Of a stretch of 64,000 nt of DNA, positions 59,301-64,000 are shown in pieces. Under the pieces are notes generated by a model, which saw only the letters and a program-made list of their open reading frames with translations, ran no database searches and was not told the origin of the DNA. Both the position numbers and the translations under genes were made by a program. The stretch is from Siderastrea radians (taxonomy: Eukaryota > Cnidaria > Anthozoa > Scleractinia > Rhizangiidae): the NCBI GenBank assembly GCA_964017195.1, contig OZ024887.1:2780881-2844880 (forward strand), read 5' to 3'. Numbering within the stretch: the first letter of the stretch is position 1; every line of letters starts with the position of its first letter.

Positions 59301-62300
59301 ACCAAGATTAATAGCCAGCAATGTCAACCTATGCCTTACAATTTCTTAAATAATTTGTCAACCTTCTCATTTCCCTTTCTCAAAACTGTAGTATTGAAAA
59401 ACAAGTATACTAAGAATTGAAAACTAAACAATGTGATCTGCTCAAGGACAGAATATCAACGTCCTTTATTTAATTGTAGGCTAAGTACCTAAAAGTTAAA
59501 AAAAATCCTCATATGTTTACGTAGGGCAATTCAAGCACGTATCATTAACGAAAAACTTCCAAGTTAGATTTCGTAATAATAAAAGGCAGCTTGAATGTTG
59601 TAACTTTTAGCTTGGTCAGTGCTCTAAAGCCCACTATATTTCACGACGCGATCTTTGAGTACTATTCCATAATACAATAAGAGTAATGACTACTGGCGAA
59701 AATTAATTATACGAGTAATTCATCGTAATTTGTTCTAAGTAAATCGACTTGAGAACACTTCTTTGTTTACTCTATAATAACTGAGATCAATTGAAATAAA
59801 CAGAGTAGAAAGTAGTCATAATCTACCAGGGTCTTTAGTTAAAATTATTGGAAAAGTACTCCGTTGCAACAGGTGAAAAGTTTTTTTCTTTACCTTACTC
59901 TGTAACGCCTTCTCCTTATTCGGATGGCAAGAAGTCTTCCTCTCCTGGTCACATAACGCCATCTCTTCCTGAAATAAACGCGTATTCTGCAACGGCGTCT
60001 TCGTCTTATTCGTCGTCGTCTTCGGCGTCTTCTTCTTCGCCTTCGCCGTCTTCTCCTCCTCCTTCGCCTTCTTCGCCTTCTTCGTTGTTTACGTTTGTAT
60101 CCTCTTCGTCTTCTCCATCTTCGTCGACGACGTCTAACTCCTCGGCGTCCTCCTCTTCGACCCCTACGACGTCTCCTGACTCTTCTCCATCGTTTTCTGG
60201 ATTTCAGATAAACTTTTCCACGTCTTATTCGAAGTGCAACGTATCTTTTCCTGAAACGTACTCTCCAGCGCCGTCCATATCTTTGCACCTTTCGCCACCT
60301 CTTGAACAGTCGAACCCTGAAACGTTTGGTGCCGCGGCGTATCTTTCGCCAAGTACGCTTCCACCTTAAATAGATTCTTCCTTTACGGAATCTGATAACA
60401 GAAAGAAAACTCGTTAGGGATATGGGTTTGTTACTTAAAAAAGCTCATTGTTTGCCGAAAGGTGCACATACTGTGACCTAGCTCCTTTAACAGTTATAAA
60501 ATTTAAAAAACGGCACTAGGCCGGTTTAGCTTTTATTTAAACTTTTTATCGTATGACAGAGACTCATGGGTGACGGAGATATCTTTATTTAGTGCTTTGT
60601 TTGAGAAGATACACCAAACACTCGAGAGACACCTTCATGGGGATATCACACCTTTAATTTCGTCTAAAAAACTGCGGTACGTTTTGGTTACTCAACGCTC
60701 TTGTTGATGTTGAACTTAATGTAAAACAAGCTCCCTTGTCTTCAATATAATACTTCAAGTCTAGCATTGGGTCAAGCAACCATTCACCATAGCAGACTAA
60801 AAAGGCACTACTGAGTATTGTAGTCGTTTCTAACTCCGGCTGCACCCTAAAGGGGTAACCATAGAAAGACCATAAATGCGTAGAACGTGATTCTTTTGGT
60901 TCCTCTTGAGCCTTAAGGGTGGTTCTAACTTTATGTTATCAAATCCCTTACTATTTTTTTTTTTCATGTAGATATTCTACAAGGCTTGATAAAAGGTATT
61001 TTTGATCTACTTAATAGATGAAAACATGCATTATTGGTAATAATACCTTAAGCGTCGTGTTTTTCGTTTGTAGATGAAGGTGTATCTGCGGCCTCGGCGG
61101 ATCACTCCACACCAGCGACGTCTATAGCGGAAGCGTAAACGACTGCGACGTTGACGTCTTCGTATTCGTCTAAGCTTGCGTTTATACCGCCTTCTCCTTC
61201 GGAGCTTTCTTCGTCGCCGTATTCGTCTCCTTCTTCTCCTTCGTCGGATTATTCTTCTCCTTCTTCTTGATCGTCTTCGTCTTCCTCTTCTACCGTACCG
61301 TCTTCCTCGCCGCCTTATCCCTCTCCTGCCTGTTCGCCTTCGACGCCTTCGCCTTTTCACGATTCTTCTCCGTCTCCTGCGCCTTCTTCGTCTTCTTCTT
61401 CGACGCCTTTGTCTTCTCTTTCTCCTCCTTCGCCTTATTCGTCTTCGTCGTCGTCTTCGGATTCTTCTAGTTCTTCTTCTTCTTCTTTTTCCATATCTTC
61501 TTATTGGTCTCCACCGACGACCCCGTCTGATTTTCACTCGTCCATAGCGTAGTCTTATTCTTCTTGTCTTCCGGCGGAAACGGATAAATACACGTCGTCG
61601 GCGGACTCCAACCTTACGCCATCTACCCTTGTAAAGTATGTTGACTCGCCTTCTCACACGCCGCAAAATGTTCCATCGCCCTCTAAATCGGACTCTGAAT
61701 TTGCCGCGGTAAAATCTGGTGATTGCAAAAAATAACAACTACAATTAGAATTGTTTATGTTTTCCGTGTAGAATTCTTAGTTAGAGTAAACATTAGTCAA
61801 ATTAGTCATATAGAATAACTTGTGATATAGAAAGCCCCAGGCATATTCAATGAGCAAGCGAGCGCTCTCATTAGTTCCCTCTTAACAGACTAACAGATGG
61901 TAGCTAACAAATCGAGAGGTCGCACGAAAAAGACAGCGAAAGCATGCTGTTTCTAATAAAAATTTGTTTTGGTAAATTAATAACATTTGTCATGATGCAG
62001 GGATTGTTTGTTTAATAAAACAATTATTTCATCCCACTCAATCTCGTCCTACAGGAACTCATGACAAACTCGGTACTCCGCGTCTTGTTGTCTATCAACC
62101 CATGGACGATCGATTTTGTGGAATAATTGTTAAAATAAGTGGTAAAATATTTCTGGAGCCTCACGCTGCCCATCCACTTTTAAAAAAAGCTGCCATGCGT
62201 TCGAAATGAGTGAGTTTCCCCGGTCGCTCTTGAAAAACTAGGAATCTTACTTTCCCACGCGAAAAGCGCCTCTTTTTTCCAACACTGCATGATAGGAAGA

Positions 62301-64000
62301 AGGGGTGCTGCCTTACAACATGATAATTGTCCCAACAAATAATGACCTGAAATGTAGGTTTTCACCCTAAGCAGTTTTGGACAAAGTACCTTTGCAAATC
62401 TAAATCCAATGAATACCAATGAACGTATTTACCGTAATTTCACTGGCCGTCGTTTGTAGCGGAACCTGAAATATTTGCCACGCTTATAGACTGTTCTCCA
62501 ACGCCGTCTCCACATCACTCGCATGATACAGCGACGTCTTCGTCTTCGTCTTCGTCTTTTGCGCCTCAAGCGCCGTCTTCTCCTCCGTTTTTGCCTTCGT
62601 CTCTGTCTTCTCCTCCTCCTTAACCGTCTTCGCCGTCCTCTGTAACGCCTCCGTCTTCGTCTGGTAATTCTCTTCCATCGTTTTCCCAAACGGTATCGCA
62701 ATCTTCCTCGCCTGAATGACAATCTACGGTTTCTACGTCCTATGCGCAAGAAGAAACGTTTCTTGTAGACTCGTACACGGCGCCATCCTTTACGCCAGAT
62801 TCGAATATTCCTCCGTAGCTTGCGAATAACGCTCCATCTCCTCCCTCGTTTGATGAGTAATCTACCTCGTCTGATTCTGTTGATTGAAATTATAAAGGAA
62901 TGGCGCTTAACCACAAAACACATTTAGGGGCTGTTCACATGATACCAGAATGAGTTTCGTTCCAGACTGAAGTTCGTGCTGCATTCACATGACAAAAACA
63001 ACCGGCTCAGCCATCTGGAAAACGACCGTTTTGTCCGCCGTCTTGAAAACGATACGCATCCGCCACTCGCCCCAGACTACACGGTTTGCGTTGTCATCTT
63101 GGAACGGATTTCGCTTTCAGTTTACATGATACCAGAATGAAATGTCATACCAGGACGAGAATTTCATTCGGATTGAAAACCGGAATGAACTCATTCCAGA
63201 ATGACTTGCGCGGGATCGAAATTTCATCTTGGTATCATGTAAGCAGATACAGAGAAATATATGGGGATGGAATGAACTCATCCTGGAATGAAAGTCATTC
63301 CGGTATCATGTAAACGGCCCCTTAGATGCAGTTCGCCTTGAAAAGTAGAAAGGAGAAAGGAATGTTTTTGTTGCTTTTAAAGGGGTAAAGGAAGGGAGGA
63401 ATTGGGCATTTGTGGCTTAGTGGATACATAAACCAACAAGCGAACAAACAAGCAAGCTAAAGCATGAACGAGCAAAAGAACTAGGAAACAAGAGAAACAA
63501 CGAAGGGCGGGTCCTCTGGTTCACAGTCTTTGGCTGTTGAGGATACCCTACGAAGCTAAAGAGTTGTCCACAGGCAAGCGTTTGGCTCTTAATGCCTAAA
63601 AAGACCAAAGGACAAAACAAAACCTTGATAATAAAATGTTCCTTTTAAAAAATCTCTTACCTGACGTATCGCTTTCGTCGTCTAAATCGGAAAACAAAGC
63701 GAAGTCCTCTTCGATAAACACGCCTCCAGCGCTTTCTGTATCGAATACGCATGACACAGCGGCGTCGCCGCCTTCTACGTCTGCGCCGTTTCACCCGTCG
63801 TCTCCTTCGTCGTCTTCTCCTCCTTCTCCTTCTTCTTCTCCTACGCCTCCTTCGCTTTACTCGCCTTCGTCGCCTTCGTCGTCGCCTTCTTCTTTGCCGC
63901 AGTTGTCTCCGTCTGTATCGTCGACTGCGAGTTCTTATTCTCCTCACTCTCCTTCTGTATTTCGCGAAGAATCGTCCTCGTCGAATTATCAATCGAGTTC
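44096..64000 (-). CDS. Giant arginine-rich repeat protein, 3' part (17 exons in window)
   Basis: I do not recognise this protein. Sixteen Arg-rich exons and one acidic terminal exon lie on the minus strand, about 8.1 kb of coding sequence (about 2,700 residues), and the gene runs off the window upstream. Exons R2-R15 are all multiples of 3 (384-669 nt) and flanked by phase-2 GT-AG introns, so they can be duplicated or skipped without changing frame. A typical exon encodes about four 18-residue repeats (G-R-x-x-I-R-Y-x-G-R-W-R-x-V-R-like), an Arg-dominated linker with runs up to about 25 Arg, and a conserved block of about 33 residues ending R-x-x-R-x-I-R. Poly-Arg is written with mixed AGA, AGG, CGA, CGC and CGT codons, so it is not a simple triplet expansion. 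Location and function are unknown. A polyanion-binding structural or nucleic-acid-packing role is a guess from charge. Introns hold only the repeats listed elsewhere. Confidence 0.8.
44311..45713 (-). other. Inferred last intron of the Arg-rich gene
   Basis: 1.4 kb with no gene seen. It includes the alternative read-through end of R16 (stop at 45631-45633) and a poly-T run near 44980-44996. Confidence 0.5.
45714..46306 (-). CDS. Arg-rich exon R16 (last Arg-rich exon)
   Basis: About 197 codons. Unlike the others it has no poly-Arg linker but about ten consecutive repeats, e.g. VKMRLKYGGRWRFVVRRRG, RWWVRYGGRRRRVILRG, LQIRYGKIWRRV. It also has a Cys pair (RNCCNKLRA). Acceptor TTTTTCGCAG. I place the donor at CCGTG|GTAGGT, phase 1, which joins exactly to the acidic exon at 44310. 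If not spliced, the frame continues 27 residues with three Cys and stops at 45631. Confidence 0.7.
46856..47278 (-). CDS. Arg-rich exon R15
   Basis: 141 codons. First repeat ISRGVIRYRRGRRWFRIP; end GRLAIKYGRRFRRVYRKRG, closing KKKYCLR. Acceptor CCACATTAG, donor CTCAG|GTAAGG. Confidence 0.82.
48111..48494 (-). CDS. Arg-rich exon R14
   Basis: 128 codons, the shortest unit, with a short linker. First repeat FKYGKLYYRFRKAWRRIP; end GLMRVYVRRSWRTVYKRRG, closing SCSLR. Acceptor CATAACAG, donor CTAAG|GTGAGA. Confidence 0.82.
49242..49691 (-). CDS. Arg-rich exon R13
   Basis: 150 codons, found by reading the minus strand between splice sites. It has no start codon of its own, and the opposite strand shows a misleading Ser/Pro-rich frame (49451-49753). 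First repeat YRFGKIVFRFRKKWHRVK, a mixed basic linker with few pure runs, end FKIYYRRKTRIIYRWKG. Acceptor CACTGACAG, donor ATCAG|GTAAAA. Confidence 0.8.
50135..50563 (-). CDS. Arg-rich exon R12
   Basis: 143 codons. It shows the repeat register most clearly: GKIGIRYGKRYRWLRRR, PVRVRFGRRWRSLRYYRG, KPRIRFRKGRRRFRIIGG, RLRLFYRNRWVRPRS. A Gln/Lys/Arg linker follows, then CVMRVLYKRRYRNIYRRRG. Acceptor AACTTTTCAG, donor GTCAG|GTAAAC. Confidence 0.85.
50922..51365 (-). CDS. Arg-rich exon R11
   Basis: 148 codons. First repeat YRTGRYFRVTYKGRTRII; end NILRFKYGRKWIRVFRRG. Acceptor AAATCCCAACAG, donor GTGAG|GTAAAT. Confidence 0.82.
51840..51960 (+). repeat. tRNA-derived SINE fragment
   Basis: A perfect B-box GGTTCAAATCC (51860-51870) is preceded by GGTCGCCCCG and followed by an unrelated tail. 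No A-box was found, so it is 5'-truncated. It lies in the intron between R10 and R11. Confidence 0.45.
52226..52687 (-). CDS. Arg-rich exon R10
   Basis: 154 codons. First repeat CRRGVFYIGFKRRWYRMR. Its fourth repeat (VLVPAHFESVRKTPKK) is the most diverged. End AVLRFKYRGRWRSIIRWRG. Acceptor TTTATCGCAG, donor TTCCG|GTAGGT. Confidence 0.82.
53485..54009 (-). CDS. Arg-rich exon R9
   Basis: 175 codons. First repeat CSFGRVRIKHGRRWIRLS; the linker is rich in Arg, Ser, Met and Thr; end SVLRLYYRGQWMRANRIG. Acceptor TTTCTAAG, donor ATAAG|GTAAAT. Confidence 0.8.
54287..54817 (-). CDS. Arg-rich exon R8
   Basis: 177 codons. First repeat CRRGRWSIRRGRKWFRLR; end SVMRIYYARKWRRVTRKRN. Acceptor TTTAACAG, donor ATCAG|GTAGGA. 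Confidence 0.82.
55594..56154 (-). CDS. Arg-rich exon R7
   Basis: 187 codons. First repeat CTRGRIYVRRRRGWRSLR, Arg/Ile/Gly linker, end RLRFKYRGKYRRVFRRRG. Acceptor TCCTGCAG, donor ATTAG|GTAATG. Confidence 0.82.
56299..56996. mobile_element. Non-coding DNA transposon with 6-bp target duplication
   Basis: The 686-bp element (56305-56990) begins GAGGCCCCAGTTGGGG and ends TTAATGGGGCCTC, inverted copies. It is flanked by ATTAGT on both sides. The interior is rich in GGGATATGGGATA-type sequence. It lies in the intron between R6 and R7. Superfamily not assigned. Confidence 0.65.
57166..57750 (-). CDS. Arg-rich exon R6
   Basis: 195 codons. It begins YSRGRVLLRRRGKWRRLR, about 33 codons upstream of the first possible start codon. 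It has a long Arg linker and ends SVLKIKYNRKWRRVYRRR. Acceptor CTTCACCAG, donor ATAAG|GTGTGA. Confidence 0.8.
58669..59214 (-). CDS. Arg-rich exon R5
   Basis: 182 codons. Repeats begin VSRRRIMLYRGRRRVYLRR. A Lys/Arg/Gln linker follows, then CVMKFRYKGRWRRAYWRRG. Acceptor CTATTTTTAG, donor CTTAG|GTATGA. Confidence 0.8.
59894..60391 (-). CDS. Arg-rich exon R4
   Basis: 166 codons. It starts FRKGRIYLRWKRTWRKIR and contains the longest pure Arg run (about 25). It ends RIRVYFRKRWRYVTRRG and IRRRRYRV. Acceptor TGTTATCAG, donor GTAAG|GTAAAG. There is no Met in the first third, so a start-codon-based search would truncate it. Confidence 0.82.
61047..61715 (-). CDS. Arg-rich exon R3
   Basis: 223 codons, the longest unit. 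Four repeats starting FYRGKFRVRFRGRWNILR, then an Arg linker of more than 100 residues, then RLRFRYRRRWCGVIRRG. Acceptor ATCACCAG, donor TTAAG|GTATTA. It reads through to a stop shortly after, so the frame alone cannot show the splice; the phase does. Confidence 0.8.
62433..62876 (-). CDS. Arg-rich exon R2
   Basis: 148 codons. Four repeats (GRLLIKRGRRWSVIRK is the first), an Arg/Gln/Lys linker, and the block CIMRVMWRRRWRTVYKRG. Acceptor AATCAACAG, donor TTACG|GTAAAT. Confidence 0.8.
62924..63324. mobile_element. PIF/Harbinger-like MITE
   Basis: The 395-bp element (62927-63321) has ends GGGGCTGTTCACATGATACC and GGTATCATGTAAACGGCCCC, inverted copies. It is flanked by TTA on both sides, the usual PIF/Harbinger target. 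The interior repeats GAATGAACTCATTCC-type palindromes. It lies in the intron between R1 and R2. Confidence 0.7.
63661..64000 (-). CDS. Arg-rich exon R1 (partial at window edge)
   Basis: The frame is open to the window end. It shows one 18-residue repeat (GRFFAKYRRRVRRIR), a long Arg linker, then the C-terminal block CVMRIRYRKRWRRVYRRG. Donor GTCAG|GTAAGA. Confidence 0.8.

Noticed and set aside
59848..60369. Long Ser/Pro-rich frames on the + strand opposite the Arg-rich exons (also 57171-57602, 54199-54552, 49451-49753)
   Set aside because: Reverse complements of Arg codons read as Ser, Pro, Thr or Ala and rarely as stops. The + frames lack consistent splice sites, while the minus frames fit splice sites and phase everywhere.
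46000..63990. CGTCTTC-like repetitive DNA as microsatellite or array
   Set aside because: The triplets vary synonymously and respect exon boundaries, so coding explains them better than simple repeat expansion.

Overview
This is a eukaryotic, intron-rich, transposon-laden window. It most likely comes from an invertebrate metazoan. An anthozoan cnidarian (coral or sea anemone) is my best guess, from the mix of Penelope-like, DIRS, Ty3/gypsy and Crypton-type elements and the many short inverted-repeat elements. That assignment is inference; nothing in the window proves it.

Two convergent host genes dominate. On the + strand (12387-41518) a 13-exon gene joins in phase, without a break, into a 554-residue protein. 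It is recognisable end to end as SETD3, the actin-histidine N-methyltransferase. Its introns are loaded with mobile DNA: an intact-looking Ty3/gypsy element with identical LTRs (13729-20291, intron 2), a Penelope-like element with a GIY-YIG domain and an inverted end (22019-23403, intron 4), a DIRS-type tyrosine-recombinase retrotransposon (30105-35150) inserted into a second Penelope-like element (29831-36293, intron 11), and a decayed Crypton-type recombinase (38272-39623, intron 12).

On the - strand (44096 to beyond 64000) lies the most unusual object. It is the 3' part of a gene whose exons are duplicates of one Arg-rich exon. I could place 16 such exons by their splice sites. All internal ones are multiples of 3 long, all are bounded by phase-2 introns, and every junction remakes an Arg codon. 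Each exon encodes about four short repeats of roughly 18 residues (pattern G-R-x-x-I-R-Y-x-G-R-W-R-x-V-R), a poly-Arg linker, and a conserved C-terminal block of about 33 residues. The window alone encodes about 2,700 residues. The gene appears to end, through one phase-1 splice, in an acidic 71-residue tail exon. I do not recognise the protein.

The first 12 kb hold no intact gene. They contain a Penelope-like reverse transcriptase fragment abutting a gypsy RNase H fragment, a hAT-like MITE with a perfect 8-bp target duplication, an intronless histamine N-methyltransferase-like pseudogene, several foldback or inverted-repeat elements, and a three-level nest of inverted-repeat elements containing a degenerate minisatellite. 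Between the two host genes (41519-44095) are presumed 3' UTRs and a diverged direct repeat.
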